In this document: positions 1-5,975 of the stretch, in pieces
How positions within the stretch are numbered: position 1 is the stretch's first letter
Layout of the letters: each line of letters begins with the position of its first letter
Assembly: GCA_020866945.1 (NCBI GenBank)
Contig: JAJBVW010000048.1
Location: forward strand, 8,318-14,751
DNA length: 6,434 nucleotides
DNA from: Oscillospiraceae bacterium
GTDB taxonomy: Bacteria; Bacillota; Clostridia; Oscillospirales; Oscillospiraceae
Direction: 5' to 3'
Position numbers and translations under genes: made by a program
Notes under the pieces: generated by a model
The model's input: the letters and a program-made list of their open reading frames with translations, nothing else
What the model was told of the DNA's origin: nothing
Database searches by the model: none

Positions 1-251
1 GTTCCGTAGCAGTTGCCCACATATTCCGCGTGTTCCAGAAAGGCATCCTGCTCCACCATGGAAAGAAATTCCTCCCGGGTCTTGAAAAAATACTCCCGTC
101 CGTCCATCTCGCCGGGGCGCGGCTCTCTTGTGGTTGCGGAAACGGAAAAGCGTATGTCCCCCCGCTTTGCAGTGAGACCGGAAATAACGGTGCTTTTTCC
201 CGCCCCGGATGGCCCGGAAAGGATGACCAAAATTCCCTTATCTCGCTTCAT
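1..251 (-). CDS. gmk: Guanylate kinase, N-terminal part (runs off the left edge)
   Basis: Cytosolic enzyme that phosphorylates GMP to GDP with ATP, an essential step of guanine nucleotide synthesis. About 83 residues are visible and the C-terminal portion lies beyond base 1. The sequence shows the P-loop GPSGAGKS at residues 13-20. The GMP-binding segment follows around residues 38-57 (SVSATTREPRPGEMDGREYF), the classic guanylate kinase signature. The ATG at 249-251 is supported by GGGAGG at 260-265, 8 nt upstream. The start lies inside the end of remA (14-nt overlap), which suggests translational coupling. YicC, RemA and Gmk adjacent in this order is a common Firmicutes arrangement, usually followed by rpoZ, which would be outside this window. 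The identity is secure; only completeness cannot be judged. Confidence 0.97.
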   Translation of the reverse strand, partial: MKRDKGILVILSGPSGAGKSTVISGLTAKRGDIRFSVSATTREPRPGEMDGREYFFKTREEFLSMVEQDAFLEHAEYVGNCYG

Positions 252-501
252 TCGTCTCGCCTCCCGTTTCTCCGGCTGCCCGCCGGGATACCTCCTCCGG
301 CTCCAGGGGACAGAGGATAACATGGTCGCTGTCCATTACAAGGACTGTTTTTGTTTTGCGCCCAAAGGTGGCGTCAATGAGCTTACCGCTCTCCCTTGCC
401 TGGGCCACCACACGCTTAATAGGATTTGATTCTGGGTCAACCGCCGCGATAATGCGTTCCGGGGCGACAAAATTGCCAAAACCAATGCTGATGAGCTTCA
501 T
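238..501 (-). CDS. remA: RemA family DNA-binding regulator (DUF370)
   Basis: 87-residue protein of the RemA/YlzA family (Pfam DUF370). In Bacillus subtilis RemA is an oligomeric DNA-binding protein that activates biofilm matrix operons and osmoprotection genes. The typical family pattern is present: IxIGFGN at residues 4-10, an arginine at 16 and a proline at 27 (by my alignment equivalent to R18 and P29, mutated in matrix-defective B. subtilis alleles), LIDATFGRKT at 41-50 and VMDSDHVIL at 55-63. Length matches the family. It lies 12 nt after yicC. The purine run in that gap (AAGGGGG, overlapping the yicC stop) is a plausible but imperfect ribosome site, and translation may be coupled to yicC. 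Its stop codon lies inside gmk. The target genes in this organism are unknown; a matrix role is inferred only by homology. Confidence 0.95.
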   Translation of the reverse strand: MKLISIGFGNFVAPERIIAAVDPESNPIKRVVAQARESGKLIDATFGRKTKTVLVMDSDHVILCPLEPEEVSRRAAGETGGETNEAR

Positions 502-513
502 TCCCCGGCCCCC

Positions 514-1392
514 TTATTCGATATTCTGAATCTGTTCCCGCATCTTCTCAAGCTCCGCCTTCATGTCGATGACGGTCTTGACGATGGTACTGGCCACGCA
601 CTTGGAGCCGGTGGTGTTTACCTCACGATTCATCTCCTGGATAAGAAAATCCAGTTTGCGGCCCACAGGGGAGCCGCCCTCCAAAAGCAGGCGGAACTGG
701 GCGATATGACTGCGCAAACGGACAGTCTCCTCGTCCACGGCGACCTTGTCGGCGTAAATGGCAGCCTCCTGTAAGATACGGGCCTCGTCCACCGCGGCGT
801 CGGCCAGAACCTCCTGCATACGTGCCAACAGCTTTTCGCGGTATTCCGTTACGGTTTCCGGGCTGCGCTGCTCCACAGCAGTCACCATCTCCTCCAGCCG
901 GTCAAGCTTTTGGGACAAATCCTCGCAGAGCTTTGCGCCCTCCCTTGCTCTCATGACATCAAAGCCCTCCAGCGCCTCGGCCAGAACAGATATAATAGCT
1001 TTGGAAACGCTGTCCTGGTCGGTGTCGGATTTATCCGTCGTCAGCACCTCCGGGAATCGGCTCAAGCTAAAGGCGGAAAGCTCCGCTGGCAGACCATATT
1101 GCTCCGCAAGACCCTCTACGGCCTTCACATAAGCCGCCGCCAGAGGCTGATTCACCTGGATGGATACCTCCTGAGCAGCGGAGGTATCCACAGAAATAAA
1201 AACATCAACCTTTCCGCGGCTGATATGCTCCGCCACCGCCGCGCGGACGGCCTCCTCCGCAAAAAAACAGCTTTTCGGCAGTCGGACAGAGACGTCCAGA
1301 TAACGGTTGTTCACACTTTTCAACTCGGTGCTGACGGCGATAGAATCGACCTCCCCCTTTGCGCCGCCATAGCCGGTCATACTTTCAATCAT
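514..1392 (-). CDS. yicC: YicC/YloC family endoribonuclease
   Basis: 292-residue protein, the normal family length of about 290. E. coli YicC and B. subtilis YloC have been described as endoribonucleases, YicC being tied to turnover of the small RNA RyhB. The N-terminal YicC domain begins with MIESMTGYG and continues with ELKSVNNRYLDVSVRLP at 23-39. A long helical middle follows (about 130-220). The C-terminal DUF1732 domain carries GRKLDFLIQEMNREVNTTGSK at 244-264 (key residues E253, N255, R256, E257) and ends in REQIQNIE. An in-frame extension to 1575 exists, but the family always starts at MxxSMTGYG. The chosen ATG forms an ATGA overlap with the stop of the upstream membrane protein gene and has GAGG at 1401-1404, 8 nt away. 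It is cytosolic and co-transcribed with remA and gmk by position. Confidence 0.95.
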   Translation of the reverse strand: MIESMTGYGGAKGEVDSIAVSTELKSVNNRYLDVSVRLPKSCFFAEEAVRAAVAEHISRGKVDVFISVDTSAAQEVSIQVNQPLAAAYVKAVEGLAEQYGLPAELSAFSLSRFPEVLTTDKSDTDQDSVSKAIISVLAEALEGFDVMRAREGAKLCEDLSQKLDRLEEMVTAVEQRSPETVTEYREKLLARMQEVLADAAVDEARILQEAAIYADKVAVDEETVRLRSHIAQFRLLLEGGSPVGRKLDFLIQEMNREVNTTGSKCVASTIVKTVIDMKAELEKMREQIQNIE

Positions 1393-1877
1393 TTCACATA
1401 CCTCGCAATTTTCTCTATGTAGATACGCACCATCAGGGAAATGCACCAGTCGTATATCGCGAATGCCACCGCCCCCAAAGGATAAAGCGCATACCAGGGC
1501 AGTGTGCTGTCCACAGGAAGCAGTGTCCAATACAGGGCAAAGACAGCGGTATACAGCGCCAGCTTCAGCACCCATTCCACAACACGGCTATGAAGCCGCT
1601 CAAACAGGCTTTTTGCCAGCGGATAATAGCCAAAAAATCCGGCATAAGAAATAGCTGCCGTGCCCGGATACAGTAAAAGCCCCAGCCCCGCCGTCACACC
1701 AAAGACGCCGATGCCCCATCCATAGCCATAAAGCATTCGGGCTATACAAACAGCGAAGCTGGCGACAGCCAGCATTGCCAGGCTCCCGGTGGGGAGCACC
1801 GAGGCCAGAACCAAAAACACAACACCCAGCGCTGTCAGAAGCGCCAGCCTTGCCAGTCGTTTTGTGGATTCCCTCAT
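1389..1877 (-). CDS. Small multi-pass membrane protein, unknown function
   Basis: 162-residue protein that is mostly hydrophobic. Likely membrane segments are near residues 8-28, 32-48, 52-70, 104-122 and 129-153. The N-terminus MRESTKRLAR is basic, which favours a cytoplasmic location. A central FFGYYPLAKSLFERL segment (81-95) between helices, followed by an EW pair at 101-102, looks like a conserved motif. General character resembles ECF-transporter S-component-like or other small integral membrane proteins, but no known substrate-binding signature is visible and I do not assign a substrate. A GTG start at 1883 is possible. The ATG at 1875-1877 is preferred because GGAGG at 1885-1889 lies 7 nt from it but only 1 nt from the GTG. 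It sits 15 nt after the J-domain gene and its stop overlaps the yicC start as ATGA, so the two are likely translationally coupled. Confidence 0.85.
   Translation of the reverse strand: MRESTKRLARLALLTALGVVFLVLASVLPTGSLAMLAVASFAVCIARMLYGYGWGIGVFGVTAGLGLLLYPGTAAISYAGFFGYYPLAKSLFERLHSRVVEWVLKLALYTAVFALYWTLLPVDSTLPWYALYPLGAVAFAIYDWCISLMVRIYIEKIARYVK
1401..1404 (-). promoter_or_regulatory. Shine-Dalgarno site of yicC
   Basis: GAGG on the minus strand inside the end of the membrane protein gene, 8 nt before the yicC ATG at 1390-1392. It supports the 292-residue YicC start over the longer in-frame reading that begins at 1575. Confidence 0.7.
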
Positions 1878-1884
1878 AGGCACG

Positions 1885-1889
1885 CCTCC
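1885..1889 (-). promoter_or_regulatory. Shine-Dalgarno site deciding the membrane protein start
   Basis: GGAGG on the minus strand, 7 nt before the ATG at 1875-1877. An in-frame GTG at 1881-1883 would lie only 1 nt from it. The spacing favours the ATG and shortens the protein by two residues. Confidence 0.75.
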
Positions 1890-1892
1890 ATA

Positions 1893-2543
1893 TCAGCAGC
1901 AGGGGATTAAGTCCCCGCCCATCATCTCACAGCAGCAGTCAGCACAGAGGAGATTGCCGCACATATTGCAGGCAGCATCCGAATTGGTCATATTCATATT
2001 GTACCCAGTGGGACGGTATGCCTGACCGCCCTGGTTCATATACTGCACCGCCTGACGGTATTCCTGGTTCATTGGCTCCATATTGGAGGCCGTGCGGAAA
2101 TAGCGGGACGCTTCATCCATCCAACCCTTGCGCCAGCAGACGCTGCCCATCAGGTAGTTCCACTCCGCGTCATGAACGGACATATTGTTCAGCATAGCCT
2201 CCGCCTGGGCCAGATTATTGGCGTTGATTAGCGCACGTATCTGGGCATAAACATTACTGCCGCCCGTATAGGAACGCTGCTGATAGCCGGTATTATAGCT
2301 TTGGCGCTGCTGCTGATAGGCATTGCCGCTATAGCTGTTTCCGCTGGTGCCCTGCTCCCGGCTTTTGGTGATTTCATCATACGCCTCATTTATTTCCTTC
2401 ATCTTCTCAGAGGCAAGGTCAGCCAGAGGATTATCGTGATAGTTGGCGGGATGGTACTTTCGCGCCAGGTCGCGGTAGGCTTTTTTAACCTCCTCGTCGC
2501 TGGCGTTGGGAGAAACGCCCAATACACTATAAGGATCGTTCAT
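1893..2543 (-). CDS. J-domain protein with helical repeat region and Cys-rich tail
   Basis: 216-residue protein, probably cytosolic. An N-terminal J domain covers residues 1-62 (NDPYSVLGVSPNASDEEVKK, then KMKEINEAYDEI), the fold that normally recruits and stimulates DnaK-type Hsp70. Residues 61-97 are a low-complexity Gln/Tyr/Gly/Ser/Asn linker. Residues 98-170 form a helical, TPR-like pair (QIRALINANNLAQAEAMLNN, then WNYLMGSVCWRKGWMDEASRYF). The last 25 residues hold eight cysteines (192, 195, 200, 203, 204, 205, 215, 216). It is not canonical DnaJ: there is no G/F region, CXXCXGXG zinc repeat or substrate-binding domain. The HPD motif reads HPA at residues 31-33, so classical Hsp70 activation is doubtful. 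The ATG at 2541-2543 makes an ATGA overlap with the DUF5685 stop and has a well-spaced GGAG; a longer GTG start at 2576 is rejected. The client and role are unknown. Confidence 0.9.
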   Translation of the reverse strand: MNDPYSVLGVSPNASDEEVKKAYRDLARKYHPANYHDNPLADLASEKMKEINEAYDEITKSREQGTSGNSYSGNAYQQQRQSYNTGYQQRSYTGGSNVYAQIRALINANNLAQAEAMLNNMSVHDAEWNYLMGSVCWRKGWMDEASRYFRTASNMEPMNQEYRQAVQYMNQGGQAYRPTGYNMNMTNSDAACNMCGNLLCADCCCEMMGGDLIPCC

Positions 2544-3415
2544 ATCTTGCTCCGTTCTCTTTTGTGAGCGTGCCACGTGCCGGCAAACACCGCCTGTGTC
2601 ACGGAGGGCAGCCCCAGATATATAACATTGGAAATAATCTCTGAATAAGGCGACGGCTCCAAAAGCGCCCAGGCAGCAGAAATGCTGTTGTGGGAGTGCT
2701 GGAGCGTCAGGCGCAGGGCCGCTTCGTCCTGCGGGGAAAGCTTTCCATTTTCGAGCCGGAACCGATAGCGCAAAGGATTATAGCTCCCGGTTTCTTCGTC
2801 CTGCGCCAGGTCGTCCACCGCATCCAAAATATAAATAATGCGGCCCAGGTGATACAAAAGCTCTCCCAATATCCGCGACCGGTTCTCCTCCGCGCCTGTT
2901 CCGGCAGCCCGAAGAATTCCTGCGAACGCGTCCGCCGTCTCGTCCAGACTGGCACTTTGGGAGGTCTCCAGCTCGCTCAGGCGGCGCATCTGTATCTCAG
3001 TCTCTGCCGCAAAATCAGGTCTGCGGCCCGCCGCCTTTTTATAGGCCCGCCGAAGAACAAGACAGGCAATGCAATAAAGAATGCCTTTCAAAAAGCTCTC
3101 ATCCTGTGCGCCGTCCCGCAGCTTCCACCAGGCCAGGATAACAGTCTCATCCGCCGCCGCATCAAGCCCAGGGCAGGAGTCAAGGCACGGATATTTCCGC
3201 AAGGGATGCACCGGACAGCGCTTATCACAGGTTTTTTCCTCTCCCTCGCCCGCCAGCAGCACGGCAAGGAATGTGAAGTCATAATTCACAAGCAGACGGC
3301 ACATCGGCCCATACCGCCGGCGCAGCGCATGGCAAAGACCGCAGTAAACGCCGCGATAGCGCTGGTATTCCTTTACTTTCAGCTCGCCCTTTTCCGGGCG
3401 GACATATCCGTACAT
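2540..3415 (-). CDS. DUF5685 family protein, function unknown
   Basis: 291-residue, mostly helical protein without a signal peptide. I recognise the family from its opening MYGYVRPEKGELKVKEY and the YCGLC-HAL...RYG and NYDFTFLAVLL segments; no function is established. Nine cysteines lie in the N-terminal half: CXXC at 25/28, C39, then C63, C67, C77, C81 in a loop (CDKRCPVHP), and C115/C118. The four-Cys loop with H70 suggests a metal site. Two aspartate motifs stand out: D101-x3-D105-E (KLRDGAQDE) and D198-x3-D202-x3-D206-x3-G210 followed by YNP (LDAVDDLAQDEETGSYNP). Their shape resembles the motifs of squalene/phytoene synthases; see the findings. The gene is 9 nt after the rseC-like gene and its stop overlaps the J-domain start, so the two are coupled. 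The only start matching the conserved N-terminus is the ATG at 3413-3415. Confidence 0.88.
   Translation of the reverse strand: MYGYVRPEKGELKVKEYQRYRGVYCGLCHALRRRYGPMCRLLVNYDFTFLAVLLAGEGEEKTCDKRCPVHPLRKYPCLDSCPGLDAAADETVILAWWKLRDGAQDESFLKGILYCIACLVLRRAYKKAAGRRPDFAAETEIQMRRLSELETSQSASLDETADAFAGILRAAGTGAEENRSRILGELLYHLGRIIYILDAVDDLAQDEETGSYNPLRYRFRLENGKLSPQDEAALRLTLQHSHNSISAAWALLEPSPYSEIISNVIYLGLPSVTQAVFAGTWHAHKRERSKI
2550..2553 (-). promoter_or_regulatory. Shine-Dalgarno site deciding the J-domain protein start
   Basis: GGAG on the minus strand, 6 nt before the ATG at 2541-2543. It places the start directly at MNDPYSVLGV, where J domains of this type begin, and removes an 11-residue basic extension read from a GTG at 2574-2576. 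Confidence 0.75.
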
Positions 3416-3421
3416 CTCCTT
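3416..3421 (-). promoter_or_regulatory. Shine-Dalgarno-like AAGGAG flush against the DUF5685 start
   Basis: AAGGAG ends immediately before the ATG at 3413-3415 with no spacer, whereas 5-9 nt is usual. The conserved MYGYVRP N-terminus requires this ATG, and the in-frame upstream codons back to the rseC-like stop offer no other start. Initiation may therefore depend on ribosomes terminating at 3425. Confidence 0.45.
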
Positions 3422-3424
3422 ACA

Positions 3425-3826
3425 TCAGCGGCAGTAGCCGGTGATACGGAAGGTGATTTGCTTCCGGCGGCGGCCCAGGATAACAGCCACGCTGCCTCCA
3501 AGAAGCAGGCCCGCCACACTTGCGACAACGCATCCACCCTGGGCAACGCCGGAGACGGCGGCAATGGCATATCCAGCGAAAAAGAAAACAAGAGGAACGA
3601 GATATATCAGCGCTGCTGCGCCCATGATGCCGCCGGTACTGCTTTCCAGCACCACCCGGTCGCCCGGCCTTGCGTAGACAAGGTTGTCCGCCGAGACAAG
3701 GAGGCGGTTCGCGTATATACACGCCTCGCAACTCCCGCAATGGCCGCCGCAGGCGGTTCCCCGCTCAACGGCCACCTCCGCCTGGCCGCGGTCCAGCAGC
3801 GGTGGTGCTACTCCGTTTTGGGTCAT
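3425..3826 (-). CDS. RseC/MucC family (SoxR-reducing system type) membrane protein
   Basis: 133-residue integral membrane protein. Family members include E. coli RseC, linked to sigma-E control and SoxR reduction. Clostridial members have no settled role but are suspected of handling electrons. Residues 1-25 resemble the family start (GVAPPLLDRGQAEVAVER). A cysteine cluster C26-x3-C30-x2-C33-x2-C36 follows, the family's likely redox or metal site. A short beta region with the typical PGDRVVL motif (54-60) leads to two membrane helices at about 66-92 and 97-118, then a basic tail (GRRRKQ), which predicts a cytoplasmic C-terminus. Length is slightly below E. coli RseC (about 159). The start forms an ATGA overlap with the cdaR stop. 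A GGAGG lies 13 nt upstream, rather far, so coupling to cdaR is likely. I leave the symbol empty because function is unlikely to equal that of E. coli rseC. Confidence 0.88.
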   Translation of the reverse strand: MTQNGVAPPLLDRGQAEVAVERGTACGGHCGSCEACIYANRLLVSADNLVYARPGDRVVLESSTGGIMGAAALIYLVPLVFFFAGYAIAAVSGVAQGGCVVASVAGLLLGGSVAVILGRRRKQITFRITGYCR

Positions 3827-5097
3827 GACTGTTCCGCTTCCTCCGCCGCGAGTTGGAAATAGATTATGTAATCACCCACGGCTCCCGCACTGTCGAAGCC
3901 ATCCACATATATCGTCACCGGCACACGGGATGTTGTGGTCACGTCTGTCAGATCCGCCACTGCGCGGATATTGTTAGCCGAAATCTGGCTCAAAACATCC
4001 GACGGAGCGCGGACAGTCACCACAAGGTTCTGTGTCAGGATACTGGCCGTATAGCCGGACGGAAGGTTTATATAGCTCAGATTTGTGACGGAGAACACGC
4101 CGCTTTCAAGCCCGGTAAACTCAAGGCTCACTGTTGCGGTAGTCTCCCCCGAAAGGCACTCCACCCCATCCGGCAGCACGATGGTATATTCCGTCGTGGG
4201 GAAGGCCAGATAATCCGAAAGGTCAATAGTGGCCAGGGTAATGGTATTGATGCTCTCAAGCGTCGCGGTATCGCCCGCCAAAGTGATGGTCGTGGGGGTA
4301 ATGGTCTTGACTACATTATCGCTTGTCGCGCCACCGCCGTCCACCAGGGCCACGTCCAGGGCCACGGTCTTTACCATGCTGACCGGCACAGTCACTGTTA
4401 CGCTGTCTGTGTCCACGGTCAGGTCGTCAAAGGACAGGGCCTCTCCCTCGGAATCAATAAATGTATAGTTCGCCGTGGCGGTAAAGCTGGTGCTGACATT
4501 GTCTCTGTCCACTACCACCTGGGCAGCGGCGATCTGCTCCAGCTCCTCCTCAGGGCCAATAATGGTCACATAGCTCGGGTCAAAGGTCATCAGGTCAGAG
4601 TCAATGGCGTATCCGTCTGTCACAGTACCCACAAAGGAGCCGGTAAACTCCACCACCTTTGTGGCAAGCTTACTGATTTGGAGACCAACGGTTTGAGGCG
4701 ACTGGGATACCACCTCAATGCTGGTGCTGTTGACAGAGCTTGGATAGGACAAGGTATAGGCCATGGTGCGGTACCCGGCCCTGGTAACACTGGAGAGGTT
4801 CACAACAGCCTTCAGGTCAGAGCTTGTCAGCTTGCCGATTTCCCTGCGGCTGCCGCTCAGAGTAACGGTGACGGTAGTATTCTCCTCCTCTGAGATAATC
4901 AGGCTCAGGGAGTCCCGCATGGTATCCTCCCCGGAATAGGTGACTTCCACGCCATAGAAGGTGCGAGTGATGGCCGAGCTGTAATTAGAGGTATAGTATA
5001 CCCATACAATCACGGCAATGACAAGAGAAACGACAGCCCAAAAAACATTATTCCCTCGCAAACCGCCCTTTTTATTTGTCTCCTTCGTTTTCCCCAT
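3823..5097 (-). CDS. cdaR: CdaR, YbbR-domain regulator of diadenylate cyclase
   Basis: 424-residue membrane-anchored extracytoplasmic protein. In Bacillus, Listeria and Staphylococcus, CdaR (YbbR) partners with CdaA at the membrane and modulates c-di-AMP output. A basic N-terminus (about 1-16) precedes one membrane helix at about 17-36 (NVFWAVVSLVIAVIVWVYY). The rest is outside the cell: four YbbR-type beta repeats at about 46-141, 146-238, 243-326 and 333-416, with recurring VxFTGxxxG and VTVxxP/VTIxGP patterns. The external part is rich in Thr, Ser and Val, with a single Cys (314). It ends in an acidic tail (AAEEAEQS). The ATG at 5095-5097 lies within the end of cdaA (26-nt overlap), with GGAG at 5105-5108, 7 nt upstream. 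Tight coupling fits the CdaA-CdaR complex. Identity is secure from domain layout plus position after cdaA. Confidence 0.95.
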   Translation of the reverse strand: MGKTKETNKKGGLRGNNVFWAVVSLVIAVIVWVYYTSNYSSAITRTFYGVEVTYSGEDTMRDSLSLIISEEENTTVTVTLSGSRREIGKLTSSDLKAVVNLSSVTRAGYRTMAYTLSYPSSVNSTSIEVVSQSPQTVGLQISKLATKVVEFTGSFVGTVTDGYAIDSDLMTFDPSYVTIIGPEEELEQIAAAQVVVDRDNVSTSFTATANYTFIDSEGEALSFDDLTVDTDSVTVTVPVSMVKTVALDVALVDGGGATSDNVVKTITPTTITLAGDTATLESINTITLATIDLSDYLAFPTTEYTIVLPDGVECLSGETTATVSLEFTGLESGVFSVTNLSYINLPSGYTASILTQNLVVTVRAPSDVLSQISANNIRAVADLTDVTTTSRVPVTIYVDGFDSAGAVGDYIIYFQLAAEEAEQS

Positions 5098-5953
5098 GCT
5101 TTTTCTCCATTTTACGTCTTAGCTTGTCCCGCAATGTAATACGTTTGTCAGGCTCGTCCGCCGGGAGAAGCTCCCGCCGCAGCAGCATTTCAAAGGTATC
5201 CGGAGACAGATGCCGCTTCAAAAGGCCGTCCACCGCCACGCTGATGCCGCCGGTTTCCTCCGAGACAATGACCACCACGGCATCAGAATGCTCACTCATG
5301 CCAATGCCCGCCCGGTGGCGCATTCCCAAATCCCGGCTTAGATTTGCATTTTTTGACAGAGGAAGCATACAGCCCGCCGCCGCGATACGGCCGTCCTTCA
5401 CGATAACCGCCCCGTCATGCAGAGGGGATTTGTCAAAAAATATATTTTTCAGAAGCTCTGTGGACACGATGGCGTCCATCGCCGTGCCGGAAGACAGCTG
5501 TTCATCCAGGCGATTATACCGTTCAAAGACAATCAGGGCGCCCGTTCGGCTCTTTGCCATATCCTCACAGGCATAGACCGTCTGCATGATAACATTTTCC
5601 AGTGCCTGACTGCCCCAGTCTCTGCCTAAAAATGAAAACATAGGATTGGAACCAACACGCTCCAGGGCGCGGCGAATCTCTGGCTGAAACAGCACCACCA
5701 CCGCTATGATGCCGATGCTGAACACCTGCTGAAGAATAAAGTTTGTTACCGTCAACCCCAAAGCGCTGGACAGCCACAATGCGATAATCAAAATCAGGAT
5801 GCCCTGCGCCACCTTTGTGGCGTTCGTCCGCCGGATGAAGGTGAGAACGGCATAGATGGCCCCGGCAACCAGCAGGATGTCCACCACATCGTACCACTGC
5901 ATAGACAGTATGTATTTGGCGCTATCCACCAGGTCGGTCAAAAAGGTATTCAT
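5072..5953 (-). CDS. cdaA: CdaA, membrane diadenylate cyclase (c-di-AMP synthase)
   Basis: 293-residue enzyme that condenses two ATP into cyclic di-AMP, the second messenger controlling potassium, osmolyte and cell-wall homeostasis. Three N-terminal membrane helices are visible (about 22-40, 48-66 and 73-90), followed by the linker FQPEIRRALERVG and the cytoplasmic DAC domain. Catalytic motifs are intact: GALIVFER at 138-145, DGA at 180-182 within SPLHDGAVIV, and RHR at 212-214 within GMRHRAGIGMSE, then VSEETGGISVA at 230-240. The C-terminus is a charged helix (RDKLRRKMEKKHGENEGDK). Length is typical (about 270-290). The ATG at 5951-5953 has GAGG at 5961-5964, 7 nt away. It is the first gene of the transcription unit, behind the promoter at 6025-6053, and overlaps cdaR. 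It is the CdaA type, not DisA, because it has membrane helices and no DNA-scanning domain. Confidence 0.97.
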   Translation of the reverse strand: MNTFLTDLVDSAKYILSMQWYDVVDILLVAGAIYAVLTFIRRTNATKVAQGILILIIALWLSSALGLTVTNFILQQVFSIGIIAVVVLFQPEIRRALERVGSNPMFSFLGRDWGSQALENVIMQTVYACEDMAKSRTGALIVFERYNRLDEQLSSGTAMDAIVSTELLKNIFFDKSPLHDGAVIVKDGRIAAAGCMLPLSKNANLSRDLGMRHRAGIGMSEHSDAVVVIVSEETGGISVAVDGLLKRHLSPDTFEMLLRRELLPADEPDKRITLRDKLRRKMEKKHGENEGDK

Positions 5954-5975
5954 GCGGCAGCCTCTCTCATTGGTT

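Noticed and set aside
1393..1575. 61-residue N-terminal extension of yicC
   Set aside because: It overlaps the membrane protein gene in another frame. YicC proteins begin at the MxxSMTGYG motif, which has its own ribosome site at 1401-1404.
2544..2576. GTG-started 11-residue extension of the J-domain protein
   Set aside because: The internal ATG at 2541-2543 has a well-spaced GGAG, an ATGA overlap with the previous gene and matches the usual J-domain start.
3425..3826. Assignment as bona fide rseC of a sigma-E pathway
   Set aside because: No rseA, rseB or rpoE neighbours are present and the context is Gram-positive; only family membership is supported.
2690..3862. 390-codon open reading frame on the plus strand
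   Set aside because: It lies antisense to the DUF5685 and rseC-like genes, which have recognisable families. Its translation is basic and low in recognisable motifs, typical of a shadow frame in GC-rich DNA.
3853..4893. 346-codon open reading frame on the plus strand
   Set aside because: It is antisense to cdaR. The product is rich in His, Gly and Arg with no domain, as expected from the reverse of Thr/Val-rich codons.
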